Positions 42,113-51,249 of a DNA stretch of 64,000 nt are shown piece by piece. The notes under the pieces are model-generated. The model did no database searches. It had not been told where the DNA came from and was given only the letters and a program-made list of their open reading frames with translations. The stretch spans positions 1,018,328-1,082,327 of the forward strand of contig NZ_CP024808.1 in assembly GCF_002787055.1 (NCBI RefSeq), read 5' to 3'. Origin of the DNA: Candidatus Nitrosotenuis aquarius (GTDB lineage Archaea > Thermoproteota > Nitrososphaeria > Nitrososphaerales > Nitrosopumilaceae). The first letter of the stretch is position 1, and every line of letters begins with the position of its first letter. Both the position numbers and the translations under genes were made by a program.

Positions 42113-42535
42113 TTGAAAAAAATACCAGAGATTAATGTTAGGATAAAACCTGTGTCTAAAGCAGATTATGTTTTTTTGTATCAGTTATTAGCAGAGCGAG
42201 AGTCTAATACGAACATAAATCACAGAAGAATGCCGACTTTTGCCGAACATGCTAATTTTGTATCATCAAAACCATATTCAAAGTGGTATACGATCATGGT
42301 TGATGATACAAAAGTTGGTACAACATACCTCACAAACAAAGATGAAGTAGGTATTTTTATAAAAAAGGAATTTCACGGTATGAAAATAGGACATAAGGCT
42401 TTGAAATTATTAATTCAAAAAAATTCACGTAAGGCATACTATGCTAACATAAATCCAAGAAATAAAAAATCAATTAGATTTTTCAAAAATAACGGATTTC
42501 AATTAATACAACATACGTATGAATTAAGTAAATAG
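42113..42535 (+). CDS. pseH: GNAT N-acetyltransferase, PseH-like
   Basis: Acetylates the C4 amino group made by PseC. The long frame opens at 42005 but would overlap the divergent cytidylyltransferase gene; a TTG at 42113 begins MKKIPEINVRIKPVSKADYVFLYQLL, which aligns with the start of the other GNAT at 30983, and gives 141 residues. The acetyl-CoA-binding helix follows VGIFIKKEFHGMKIGHKALKLL; the C-terminus is NPRNKKSIRFFKNNGFQ. Its end is three bases before the aminotransferase ATG, so the two are coupled. Confidence 0.78.
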   Translation: MKKIPEINVRIKPVSKADYVFLYQLLAERESNTNINHRRMPTFAEHANFVSSKPYSKWYTIMVDDTKVGTTYLTNKDEVGIFIKKEFHGMKIGHKALKLLIQKNSRKAYYANINPRNKKSIRFFKNNGFQLIQHTYELSK

Positions 42536-42537
42536 TA

Positions 42538-43626
42538 ATGGTGACGGATTTGATAAAATTATTCGATCCTGTAATAGGTAAAGAAGAAGAAAAAGCAATT
42601 AGAGATACTCTTTATAGTAAATTTTGGGCCTCAGGCGCAGGTACAGGAAATGTCTCCAAATTCGAAACAAAATTCAAAGAATATACACAATCAAGGACTT
42701 GTGTTGCTGTAAACAACGGTACTTCAGCTCTTCATTTAGCTCTATCATTAATTGATATTAGTGGTAAGGAAGTAATTTTACCATCTCTGTCTTTTGTATC
42801 AACTGCTCATGCTGTTTTGTATAATGGTGGAATTCCAGTTTTTGTTGATGTTGAGCCAGATTCTTTATGTATAGATCCAAATGCGGTAGAAAAATCCATA
42901 ACAGAAAAGACAAAAATTATACTCCCAGTTCATTTTGCTGGTATGCCGGCTGCACTTGCAAAGATAAAGAGATTATGTAAAGATCATAATTTGACTTTGA
43001 TTGAGGATGCTGCACATGCAGCTGGTTCCACATACAAAAATAAGATGATTGGTAGCCATGGCGACATTGTATGTTTTAGTTTCCATCCTGTAAAGAATTT
43101 AGCAATGCCTACAGGTGGCGCAATAACTTTGAATGATGGTAATTGGAAGAATACCGAAGAAATTTTGAAGAGTAAACGTTGGTGTGGCATAGCAAATAGA
43201 AAAGGAGTCACATATGACGTGCCAAGAATTGGATGGAATTTTTACATGAATGAATTTTCTGCGGCAATTGGGCTAGTACAATTAAAGAAATTAGATTTAT
43301 TGAACTCAAAAAGAAGAAAAATAGCGAAACGATACAATGATGAAATGAAAATAGAAAAGAAAATGCCATACAGCAAAGACTGTTCTTATCATTTCTATTG
43401 GATTAGGGTAAAACATAGAGAACAATTTATGAAAAAAATGAAAGAAAACGGTATTGAAACAGGCATACATTACAAACCAATTCATCAGATGAAGTATTAC
43501 AATAAAAAAATAAAATTAACTAATACTGATATAGTTGGAAATGAAATTGTATCTCTTCCTACACATCCAAATTTATCAGAAAGTGAGATATCTAAAGTAA
43601 TAAAATGTGTAAACTTGTTTGCATGA
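42538..43626 (+). CDS. DegT-family aminotransferase of the pseudaminic acid locus
   Basis: Sugar transaminase of 362 residues. AVNNGTSALHLALSLIDI binds PLP phosphate, LIEDAAHAAGSTYKNK holds the ring Asp, and FSFHPVKNLAMPTGGA contains the Schiff-base Lys. The region HFAGMPAALAKI and the Y-K-P-I-H end (GIHYKPIHQMKY) are typical. Directly after the PseH-like gene and next to PseI, it may be PseC; however, the gene at 59674 matches the PseC pattern (RNHGI, PWEYN, LEPGYNYR) more closely, so the two could serve different sugars. Confidence 0.85.
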   Translation: MVTDLIKLFDPVIGKEEEKAIRDTLYSKFWASGAGTGNVSKFETKFKEYTQSRTCVAVNNGTSALHLALSLIDISGKEVILPSLSFVSTAHAVLYNGGIPVFVDVEPDSLCIDPNAVEKSITEKTKIILPVHFAGMPAALAKIKRLCKDHNLTLIEDAAHAAGSTYKNKMIGSHGDIVCFSFHPVKNLAMPTGGAITLNDGNWKNTEEILKSKRWCGIANRKGVTYDVPRIGWNFYMNEFSAAIGLVQLKKLDLLNSKRRKIAKRYNDEMKIEKKMPYSKDCSYHFYWIRVKHREQFMKKMKENGIETGIHYKPIHQMKYYNKKIKLTNTDIVGNEIVSLPTHPNLSESEISKVIKCVNLFA

Positions 43627-43630
43627 GTCT

Positions 43631-44689
43631 CTATTCGTAGTCAATTATACCTTGACCAATGGAAATACTTCGTTTTGCTTTTTTTCCTTCTACTTCAGAT
43701 AGAAGTCTTGCATCTAGTCCGCGTGATTGTTTTCCGGGTCGAAGAATGGCAAAGTTGACTCCTTCCTTTAATACATCACCTTTTGAAATATTTTTTATGG
43801 CTTGAAGAGAACGTGTTGCAAACTGTCTCAACTCCTTTTCATCTTCAAGAATTTCTTTATTTCCACTGCCTTTAGCTTTGTCAGCATTTCGAATTGACTG
43901 AATCATAAGTTCTAGTTCAGACGGCATTAAAGCAAATTTATGATCTGGACCTGGAAGGTTTTTGTCAATAGTGAAATGTTTTTCAATTATTGTTGCACCA
44001 TACCCTATTGCCAATACTGGCGCCAGTAACGGCTCAGTACTATGATCCGAAAGGCCAACTGGAACTCCATATCTAGACTTTATTGTTGGTATTACACTAA
44101 GATTTAGTGATTCTATAGGGGATGGGTATTTTGAAGTGCACTGTAGTAATGCGATCTTTGAATTGTTATTTTGTTTGATCAGATTTACTGCAAAATCGAT
44201 TTCAGTAAATGTACTAGCTCCTGTTGAGACTATAATTGGTTTTTCTGTTCTTGCTAGGTGCTCAACTAATCTTACATGATTTATTTCATACGAAGCAATC
44301 TTATGAACATCAACGTAGGGTTCAATCGCTATTGCATCATCAACAGAAAAGGGCGTAGACATGAAAAGTATGTTTTCTTGTTTGCATGTCTTCGCTAGTT
44401 CTGGGATCATTTCATTTGGCATCGTAAGATAATCAAACATATCATTTACAGTTTGATCTATTCCATTTTTTGAAAGATAGTCACTTTTTCCAGCATCATA
44501 TGCATAAAGCGAATTGGACTTGAATGTTTGAAATTTTACTGCATCGGCTTTTGCTTTTGAAGCTATTTTTATCAGTTTTTTAGCCTGTGCCAGATCTTCT
44601 TCAAAAGTTCCACATTTCCAGTTAGAACCAGCCTCGGCTATTACAAAAGTATGTTCCTTATTGCTTAATCGTTCATAATTAAAATTCAA
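43631..44689 (-). CDS. pseI: pseudaminic acid synthase, NeuB family
   Basis: Condenses phosphoenolpyruvate with the 2,4-diacetamido-trideoxyhexose to give the nine-carbon acid. The 352 residues comprise the TIM barrel (FVIAEAGSNW, AVKFQTFKSNSLY, MSTPFSVDDAI, VSTGASTFTEI, ALLQCTSKYPSP, GLSDHSTEP, EKHFTIDKNLPGPDHKFAL) and a C-terminal SAF domain (SLQAIKNISKGDVLKEG...RPGKQSRGL). All catalytic regions are there. PseI rather than NeuB or LegI is chosen because PseB and PseG are present in the locus. Confidence 0.92.
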   Translation of the reverse strand: MNFNYERLSNKEHTFVIAEAGSNWKCGTFEEDLAQAKKLIKIASKAKADAVKFQTFKSNSLYAYDAGKSDYLSKNGIDQTVNDMFDYLTMPNEMIPELAKTCKQENILFMSTPFSVDDAIAIEPYVDVHKIASYEINHVRLVEHLARTEKPIIVSTGASTFTEIDFAVNLIKQNNNSKIALLQCTSKYPSPIESLNLSVIPTIKSRYGVPVGLSDHSTEPLLAPVLAIGYGATIIEKHFTIDKNLPGPDHKFALMPSELELMIQSIRNADKAKGSGNKEILEDEKELRQFATRSLQAIKNISKGDVLKEGVNFAILRPGKQSRGLDARLLSEVEGKKAKRSISIGQGIIDYE

Positions 44690-44734
44690 AGCGAATCAAT
44701 TAGGTTGCGTGAAAAATTGTATAATAGGTTTGTT

Positions 44735-44746
44735 ATATTTTAAAAT
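44735..44746 (+). promoter_or_regulatory. putative TATA box upstream of pseG
   Basis: TATATTTTAAAA lies about 25 bases before the ATG at 44768, matching a leaderless archaeal promoter; there is no Shine-Dalgarno near that ATG. The 78-base interval is shared with the divergent pseI gene, so both directions may be controlled from here. Confidence 0.4.
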
Positions 44747-44767
44747 GAGTAATAATTCAAGCAACAT

Positions 44768-45778
44768 ATGGGAAAAAGTGTCTCCATTCTAATTAGAACA
44801 TCTGGTGGACTAGCTCCAAAAAAACAATTGGGGTTTGGCCATATTTATCGCTCAATTAATTTAGCTGATCAATTAAAACCAAACAAAATTCACTTTCTTG
44901 TAGAGGACTTTGGTGGAGCCAAAGAGATCATAAGATCAAGAGGCTTCAAGAGAATTATTTCATTAAAAAAAGAAATTTCTTTGAAAGAAGATATTGAGAA
45001 TACACTCAATGTTGTGAAAAAGAATCAGATCGACATTTTAATTATTGATAGATATAAACTGAAGAATCAATATGTAAGAGCATTAACAAGAGTAGTAAAA
45101 ACTGTGGTAATATCTGATCTTCGAATCATAGACTTTCCAGCACATCTTGTAATCAATGGTTTCATCGGATTTACAAATCACAGAAAATATAATAGATTTG
45201 GAACTAAGTGTGTTCTAGGTCCGAAATATCAAATTCTCAATAAAAACTTTCAGACAAAACTAAAAAATGTAAAAACAATTACTTTATTGGCCACATTTGG
45301 AGGTTTTGACGAGAGTAACATAACAAACATGCTACTGGATTCTGTAAAGCCATATCTTGATTCTATGAAATTGAAGATTATTTTGGGGCCTGCCACCAAA
45401 CGCAGTAAGAAAATCGTTACTTTAAAAAATAGATACAGAAAAAACCTCACAATAGTTCAAAAAACAAACTTTATGCATAAAGAAATTGCACGGGCCAAAT
45501 TTGGCATATGTTCGGGTGGAATTACATCATATGAGTTTGCCAGATATAATATTCCATTTGCAATTGTATCACAGGTCAAACATCAGCTCATTACATCAAA
45601 AGAATGGCAAAAGAGAAAACAGGCATATGATTTAGGAATTGCTAATAAATCAACAAAGAAGAAGATTACTATATTCATCAATAGGATTATGAAAAATAGA
45701 GTTAGGACAAAAAATCACATTATTGTTGATGGGCTAGGTGCAAAAAGAGCCTCAGATGAAATTTTGAAACTATTGTAA
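44768..45778 (+). CDS. pseG: UDP-sugar hydrolase, PseG-like
   Basis: Removes UDP from the bisacetylated trideoxy sugar before condensation by PseI. The 336-residue GT-B fold shows KKQLGFGHIYRSINLADQL with catalytic GxGHxxRS (His25), DILIIDRYKL, LLATFGGFDESN, and the nucleotide-binding CSGGITSYEFARYNIPFAIV. These four regions in that order are characteristic of PseG and not of the LegG/NeuC epimerase, so they fix the pathway as pseudaminic rather than legionaminic acid. Divergent from pseI. Confidence 0.88.
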   Translation: MGKSVSILIRTSGGLAPKKQLGFGHIYRSINLADQLKPNKIHFLVEDFGGAKEIIRSRGFKRIISLKKEISLKEDIENTLNVVKKNQIDILIIDRYKLKNQYVRALTRVVKTVVISDLRIIDFPAHLVINGFIGFTNHRKYNRFGTKCVLGPKYQILNKNFQTKLKNVKTITLLATFGGFDESNITNMLLDSVKPYLDSMKLKIILGPATKRSKKIVTLKNRYRKNLTIVQKTNFMHKEIARAKFGICSGGITSYEFARYNIPFAIVSQVKHQLITSKEWQKRKQAYDLGIANKSTKKKITIFINRIMKNRVRTKNHIIVDGLGAKRASDEILKLL

Positions 45779-45824
45779 CTACTTTATGTTTATAACCGTC
45801 TAGAAAAAATTATTTTTAATTCAA

Positions 45825-46721
45825 ATGAAGATCACTATAACTGGCGGTTCTGGATTCATAGGCAGTAGCTTAGTGAAATCATTGTTGAAAGAACAAATTA
45901 CTATTTTTGATACAAAAAAACCGAAATTTGATGTGAATTTTGTTGAGGGGGACATCAATAACATAGACAATGTGATTGTTGCCACAAAAGATGCAGATGT
46001 AGTTATACATCTGGCTGCTGCCCTGGGTGTTATAAATACCGAAAGAAACCCAGTTAAAACTTTAGACACCAATATTGTTGGAACTAGAAATGTTCTGGAG
46101 TCATGTAGACTAAATGATGTGAAGAAAATAATTTTCTCATCATCATCCGAAGTTTATGGCGAACCAATAAAAGTTCCAATTAGTGAATCTGACAAACCTA
46201 TTCCAATTACTACTTATGGGATAAGCAAACTAGCAGCTGAAGAATATATTAAATCATATTCAAAGAGCTATGGAATCAGATACACGATTCTAAGATTGTT
46301 TAATGTATACGGCGATGAACAAGGTACACAATGGGTAGTTCCTGAATTTGTTAGTAAGGCAGTAAATAATGATGATATCATAATACATGGGACTGGTTCT
46401 CAGATACGAGCATTTTGCTATGTGACAGATGTTGCAGATGCATTTAGGATAACCCTAGAGAAAGGAGATGGTGAGACCTTTAACATAGGCAATGATAAAG
46501 AACCAATTTCAATTAAAAATCTAGCAGAAAGAGTCATCTCTTTAGCTGACTCTAAGAGTTCCATTCGTTCAATACCGTTTGAGAAATCAGATAGAAATAG
46601 AAGCGAGATAATGAATAGGGCTCCAAATATTGAAAAAGCTGACAAATTGTTGGGATATCATCCAGTTGTGTCTCTTGATGAAGGCATTCTTCAGATCATC
46701 AGAAATAAAAAACCTAATTAA
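45825..46721 (+). CDS. NAD-dependent sugar epimerase/dehydratase
   Basis: Extended SDR enzyme of 298 residues, probably a UDP-hexose 4-epimerase or similar. ITITGGSGFIGSSLVKSLL binds NAD; HLAAALGVINTERNPV and SSSSEVYGEP precede the catalytic TYGISKLAAEEY (Y-x-x-x-K). A TATA-like TTTATAA about 35 bases upstream could be its promoter. Substrate not determinable; the short length and GVINTERNP segment recall GalE-related enzymes of archaeal glycan clusters. Follows pseG on the same strand after 46 bases. Confidence 0.85.
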   Translation: MKITITGGSGFIGSSLVKSLLKEQITIFDTKKPKFDVNFVEGDINNIDNVIVATKDADVVIHLAAALGVINTERNPVKTLDTNIVGTRNVLESCRLNDVKKIIFSSSSEVYGEPIKVPISESDKPIPITTYGISKLAAEEYIKSYSKSYGIRYTILRLFNVYGDEQGTQWVVPEFVSKAVNNDDIIIHGTGSQIRAFCYVTDVADAFRITLEKGDGETFNIGNDKEPISIKNLAERVISLADSKSSIRSIPFEKSDRNRSEIMNRAPNIEKADKLLGYHPVVSLDEGILQIIRNKKPN

Positions 46722-46733
46722 AAATAATGTAGC

Positions 46734-48563
46734 TCACATTTGTTCCAGATGCGACAGTATTTCTTTTGATGCATGTCCTTGATTTACAAGATAATCTTTT
46801 ACAAATCTCCTGCCATTCTCTACAAGTTGTGTTTTAGATTCTCTATTGGAAATGATTTGTTGTAAAGTACTCTCAAGTTCGTTAATTTGTATTTGAAGAC
46901 ATGATTGTGATCTAAAAATGGAAGGTTTACCAAAATCATAATTTTTGACAGAAATTGAGATGGTTGGTTTATCCATCATCTGAGCTTCAAGTATAGTAGT
47001 AGAGACATCTATTGACAAGAGTATCTCGCAGGATTTGATTAATGATAAACTACTACCGCTTTTCAGCACTTCAATATTTGGGTTAATTGACTTAACTAGA
47101 TGCGTTATATCGAGTTCATCCTGAAATGGATGAAGCTTAATGATTAGTTTTTTATTTAATTTGGAAACTGTTTCACATATTGTTTTTATTGCATTTTCAT
47201 AATTAAACATGCCTTCTACAGTAAGATCATTGATTTGATTTTGTCCAGGGGATGTTGTGGTTAGTAAAATGTAATCACCATCATAGGAATCTGTTACAGA
47301 TACTGGCTTATCATAGAATTGACTTCCAACGGCGTATGTTTTTTGTCCAAAATTATTTTGTTCTGCATATTGACGCATAATATTACCCCAAACCAGAAAC
47401 TTGTCTGATTTTTCAGGAAAAATTCCAACAAATTGATTGTATTCTTTTGCTTCCTGAGTATCATAGTATAATCCATGTTGAATAAGAACTACTTTGATGC
47501 CAGCTTGTTTTGCTAGATTAAGTATGATTTGTTCGTTGAAGCCACACTCTGACCACAGTAATACTGATGACAGGTTGTATTTTTTGAATAATCTCTTGGC
47601 TAATTCGATTTCATGAATTGCCTCTCTAATTCTTTTTTCGCATAAATTAATGAATCGTGATTTAATTATTGGCCAGAATTTTATTGCATTTATTACAAAA
47701 AAATCATTAAAGAAAGATTCTTCCTCTAAGAGAATGGAGACCTTATTTTTGATTTCATTCTCATAAGATATATTTTTTGTATTTTGGGAAGATAATTCAC
47801 GATGGGTGATAATTGAACAATCAGAATTCCTCAGAATTGAGAGAGATTTGTTGTTCCATACATATGGCCTACGCCTATTGTAAAGAAGTAGATTAGAATA
47901 TCTTGTGGATTTATTTGTTAATAGCTGTTCATATCTTAATGTATCAAGCTCAACCAGCAGGCATGATTTTTTATGTTTATCAATTTTATTGTTTAATCCA
48001 AAAATTATACTAACTATTTTTTCAGATAGATTTTTTAATTTTACAAATGTTGATTTCGTGAGTGTAATATTTATTGATATATTACCAAATTTTATTGGGA
48101 TTTTGACTTTATCATAGAGAAATTGTTCTTGTTGTTTTGTGGTATCAAATCTTGAAACGGTGGTAGTAAAAAAATTAGCTATTTCGTATAACGAGTTTGA
48201 AACAATAAAAGTAGAGTTCTGATTTTTTTGTACTATTTTTTCAATCTCAGTTATTTTCTTTAAAAGTGGCAGAAGCATGTAATGGAATTCAATATAGAAT
48301 AGATTCCCAACGTTGATGTTTTCATAAGTTAGTTTTGTTGATATTTGTTGTTGTTGAGCCCACATGGCAAGACGATAACTTATTTTTTGTAATGTTGTAT
48401 GGTCACTTTTTTCAAGTAAATTATCGGATATTTCGTGGCTAATTTTTTTGTCTGATAAAAGTATGTGAGATTTATAATCAAAAGTGTATATTTTTGATTC
48501 TTTAGTAACAATTTTGAGAAGATCCTCTATGTCACTTGATGAATCAAAAAGAATTATTTGCAT
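46734..48563 (-). CDS. large GT-B-like surface carbohydrate protein, probable glycosyltransferase
   Basis: A 609-residue protein. The C-terminal part contains LLWSECGFNEQIILNLAKQAGIKVVLIQHGLYYDTQEA, DKFLVWGNIMRQYAEQ, LIIKLHPFQDEL and LLSIDVSTTILEAQMMDKPTI, which is the pattern of capsule and surface-polysaccharide GT-B transferases. The N-terminal 250 residues are helical, without known domain. The other capsule-type gene at 39771 has a similar build. Very likely transfers a sugar of this locus; donor unknown. Its start faces the cupin gene end on the same strand two bases away, so they are coupled. Confidence 0.65.
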   Translation of the reverse strand: MQIILFDSSSDIEDLLKIVTKESKIYTFDYKSHILLSDKKISHEISDNLLEKSDHTTLQKISYRLAMWAQQQQISTKLTYENINVGNLFYIEFHYMLLPLLKKITEIEKIVQKNQNSTFIVSNSLYEIANFFTTTVSRFDTTKQQEQFLYDKVKIPIKFGNISINITLTKSTFVKLKNLSEKIVSIIFGLNNKIDKHKKSCLLVELDTLRYEQLLTNKSTRYSNLLLYNRRRPYVWNNKSLSILRNSDCSIITHRELSSQNTKNISYENEIKNKVSILLEEESFFNDFFVINAIKFWPIIKSRFINLCEKRIREAIHEIELAKRLFKKYNLSSVLLWSECGFNEQIILNLAKQAGIKVVLIQHGLYYDTQEAKEYNQFVGIFPEKSDKFLVWGNIMRQYAEQNNFGQKTYAVGSQFYDKPVSVTDSYDGDYILLTTTSPGQNQINDLTVEGMFNYENAIKTICETVSKLNKKLIIKLHPFQDELDITHLVKSINPNIEVLKSGSSLSLIKSCEILLSIDVSTTILEAQMMDKPTISISVKNYDFGKPSIFRSQSCLQIQINELESTLQQIISNRESKTQLVENGRRFVKDYLVNQGHASKEILSHLEQM

Positions 48564-48565
48564 AC

Positions 48566-49045
48566 TTAGATGGATCTAAATTTTTTCCATTTACTCCAAT
48601 CATAATCGTCAAAGGTTAGATTTTGCATTTCGTTATCATTTGGTTTCCAAGCTGGACTAGCTAATGTTAACACGCTTGCAATTTTGTTACCAATATTAAT
48701 GTGTGCGGAAGGATGGTTTTTTGGAATCTGGACTAGAGTTGGATTATTTTCTCCGGATTCAATTTCGTGATATTTACCTTGTAAATCTTTTGCAATGAAC
48801 ACTACTGTGCCCGTTATACAAATAAAATAACTGTCTCTTTTAGTGTGTAGATGAGGTCCTTTTATCTCTCCTGGATTAACTGAGGAGACATAGACCATTT
48901 GTGGAGTAACTTCCAAAATATTATCCCAGTCTCTCCAAACAACAGTCAGTGAGCCATTAACATGTCCATCATTGATGTCTTTTGTTTGATGAGTCTCTAA
49001 TTTCATACTCCTAATAGTATCATTTTTCATTACATCATGCTCCAT
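48566..49045 (-). CDS. cupin-fold sugar isomerase/epimerase-like protein (RmlC/FdtA-like)
   Basis: A 159-residue cupin. GEIKGPHLHTKRDSYFICITGTVVFIAKD carries the H-x-H metal or catalytic histidines of the cupin core, then PTLVQIPKNHPSAHINIG completes the second cupin motif; the end NLTFDDYDWSKW resembles RmlC-like enzymes. It lies opposite the rmlB gene and near rmlA, so it probably isomerises or epimerises the dTDP-4-keto-6-deoxy sugar they produce. Which of 3,5-epimerase or 3,4-ketoisomerase is not decidable from motifs. Confidence 0.75.
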   Translation of the reverse strand: MEHDVMKNDTIRSMKLETHQTKDINDGHVNGSLTVVWRDWDNILEVTPQMVYVSSVNPGEIKGPHLHTKRDSYFICITGTVVFIAKDLQGKYHEIESGENNPTLVQIPKNHPSAHINIGNKIASVLTLASPAWKPNDNEMQNLTFDDYDWSKWKKFRSI

Positions 49046-49187
49046 ATTGTAACAATAAAAATATTGAGTAGTAAATATTCAACTAATCATTTTATGTTTA
49101 TTATGTGCAAATTAATCATACACAATAAATACTAAGAATCAGTTTGGATGTTAATTTGTATAGAATATTTTCACAGGGGGAATAAAA

Positions 49188-50123
49188 TTGAGAGCATTAG
49201 TAACAGGAGGTTTAGGATTCATTGGAAGTAATTTCATCTTGGAGTTGATACGAAAGTATCCCTCTATCAAAATTACAAATTTGGATGCAAAATTGTCGGG
49301 ATCTAATGTCAAAAACTTGCACGAGGTGGAGAAAAATAAAAGATACAGCTTCGTACATGGCAACATCACAAATCAAAAACTAGTGGATAAGCTTGTTTCG
49401 ACATCAGATGTTGTTTTTAACTTTGCAGCAGAATCACATGTAGATCGAAGCATTTCCAATCCAAAACCGTTTATTGAATCCAATATTGTTGGAGTATACA
49501 CCATTCTAGAAGCCATCAGAAAATACCAGAAAAAACTAATTCAGATTTCAACTGATGAGGTTTTTGGTAGTTTGAAAAAAGGAAGTGCTGATGAAGATCA
49601 CAATCTAAATCCGTCAAGTCCTTATTCATCATCCAAGGCATCTGCTGAATTATTGGTGCACTCATATCATGTCACGTATGGAGCAGATGTTTTAATAACA
49701 AGATGCACGAACAACTACGGACCCAGACAACATCAAGAGAAGCTTATTCCCAAAGTTATAATGTTAGCAAAGAACAATAAAAAAATCCCAATATATGGAA
49801 GCGGAAAACAAGTTCGAGATTGGATTTTTGTTACTGATCATTGTGAAGCTATAATGAGAGTTTATGAAAAGGGCAAATCTGGCCTATCATACAACATTGC
49901 GGGCCACAATGAATTAGACAATAACACCATAGTTAGAAAAATTTTGAAGATGATGAACAGGCCATTTGATTTGATTGATCATGTACAGGATAGGCCTGGA
50001 CATGATTTTAGATACAGTATGAATTCATCTAAAATAGAAAGAGAATTGAAGTGGAAGCCGCGGTACGATTTTGAGAGAGGATTAAGAGATACAATCTCAT
50101 GGTACATGAAAAATGAAAAATAA
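49188..50123 (+). CDS. rmlB: dTDP-glucose 4,6-dehydratase
   Basis: Forms dTDP-4-keto-6-deoxyglucose. Starts at a TTG, chosen because the GGGGGA sequence eight bases earlier is a good Shine-Dalgarno; 311 residues. RALVTGGLGFIGSNFI binds NAD, HVDRSISNPKPFIESNIVG is the RmlB signature, and STDEVFGSL with PYSSSKASAELL gives the T-D-E catalytic acids and Y-x-x-x-K. CTNNYGPRQHQEKLIP is equally diagnostic. Followed after 59 bases by rmlA. Confidence 0.93.
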   Translation: MRALVTGGLGFIGSNFILELIRKYPSIKITNLDAKLSGSNVKNLHEVEKNKRYSFVHGNITNQKLVDKLVSTSDVVFNFAAESHVDRSISNPKPFIESNIVGVYTILEAIRKYQKKLIQISTDEVFGSLKKGSADEDHNLNPSSPYSSSKASAELLVHSYHVTYGADVLITRCTNNYGPRQHQEKLIPKVIMLAKNNKKIPIYGSGKQVRDWIFVTDHCEAIMRVYEKGKSGLSYNIAGHNELDNNTIVRKILKMMNRPFDLIDHVQDRPGHDFRYSMNSSKIERELKWKPRYDFERGLRDTISWYMKNEK

Positions 50124-50182
50124 TTACAGTCATTTACAATTAGGTGTAGGAACTATATAGACTGATTTTTGTGATGTAGTTA

Positions 50183-51238
50183 ATGAAAGGAATTCTTCTT
50201 CATGGAGGTCATGGAACAAGATTACGCCCTCTTACACATACAGGTCCAAAACAACTTTTACCAATAGCAAACAAACCAATGTCACAATACTGTCTTGAGT
50301 CAATACGAGATGCTGGTGCAACCGAAATTGCCATAATAATAGGCGGTATTGGTTCCAACAAAGTAAAAGAGTATTATGCAGACGGAAAAAAATTCGGAGT
50401 AAAGATTACCTATGTAGAGCAAGAGTATCCAAAAGGTATTGCTCACGCGATTAGATTGTGTAAAGATTTTATTGGAAGCGAGAAATTTCTCGTGTTTTTA
50501 GGCGACAATATTATTCAGAAAAGCATTTTAGATTATGCTAAAGATTTTGAAAAATCAGATGCCGAAGCTTCAATATTATTGTGCGAAGTAGATGAGCCTT
50601 CCAGATTCGGCATAGCCGATATGAGAGATGGAAAGATTACAAAAATAATGGAAAAACCACAGAAACCGCCAACAAATTTGGCAGTGACTGGGATTTATTT
50701 TCTCACACCAAAAATATTTGAAATCATAGATAGACTAAAACCGTCCTGGAGAAACGAGTTAGAGATAACAGATGCACTTCAGATGCTATTGGAGGAAGGC
50801 AACAAGATCACATATCATACAATAACAGATTATTGGAAAGACACTGGAACACCGGATGATATCATTCATGCAAATAAGGCCATACTGCAAAGCATGAAGC
50901 CATACTTTCATGGAAAAAAAGATGACGCCCATGTTACTGGTAACGTCATGGTCGGAATGAATACTCAGATTCACAACTCTAAGATAGGCGGCCCTGTGAT
51001 CATAGGCAATAACTGTGTAATTGATGGAGTTAACATAGGACCAAATACCAGTATTGGTGATAATACAAAACTATCATATTGCAACATATCTGATTCTATA
51101 ATTATGTCAAATTGCATATTAAGTGGAAATCTGAAAATTAGAAAGAGCATTATTGCCGCAAATTCAAATATAATTTTAGAAGATGACAGTGATGAAAAAG
51201 TGTTCCTACTCGGAGAGGGAACAAGAATAACACTATAA
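50183..51238 (+). CDS. rmlA: glucose-1-phosphate thymidylyltransferase, long archaeal form
   Basis: Makes the dTDP-hexose that RmlB uses. The 351 residues comprise the nucleotidyltransferase (GILLHGGHGTRLRPLTHTGPKQLLPIANKPM; His replaces the usual variable residue of GGxGTRLRPLT), FLGDNIIQ with a metal Asp, and EKPQKPPTNLAVTGIYF, then a C-terminal left-handed beta helix (about 250-340, VGMNTQIHNSKIGGPVIIGNNCVIDGV) as in archaeal and plant-type long forms. Allosteric or acetyltransferase-type roles of the helix are not established. Leaderless-type start, no ribosome site. Confidence 0.92.
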   Translation: MKGILLHGGHGTRLRPLTHTGPKQLLPIANKPMSQYCLESIRDAGATEIAIIIGGIGSNKVKEYYADGKKFGVKITYVEQEYPKGIAHAIRLCKDFIGSEKFLVFLGDNIIQKSILDYAKDFEKSDAEASILLCEVDEPSRFGIADMRDGKITKIMEKPQKPPTNLAVTGIYFLTPKIFEIIDRLKPSWRNELEITDALQMLLEEGNKITYHTITDYWKDTGTPDDIIHANKAILQSMKPYFHGKKDDAHVTGNVMVGMNTQIHNSKIGGPVIIGNNCVIDGVNIGPNTSIGDNTKLSYCNISDSIIMSNCILSGNLKIRKSIIAANSNIILEDDSDEKVFLLGEGTRITL

Positions 51239-51249
51239 ACCATCTAGAA

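Noticed and set aside
34398-45778. Legionaminic or sialic acid pathway
   Set aside because: The hydrolase is PseG-like, not a LegG/NeuC-type epimerase, and the dehydratase is the PseB type; so pseudaminic acid is the better reading.
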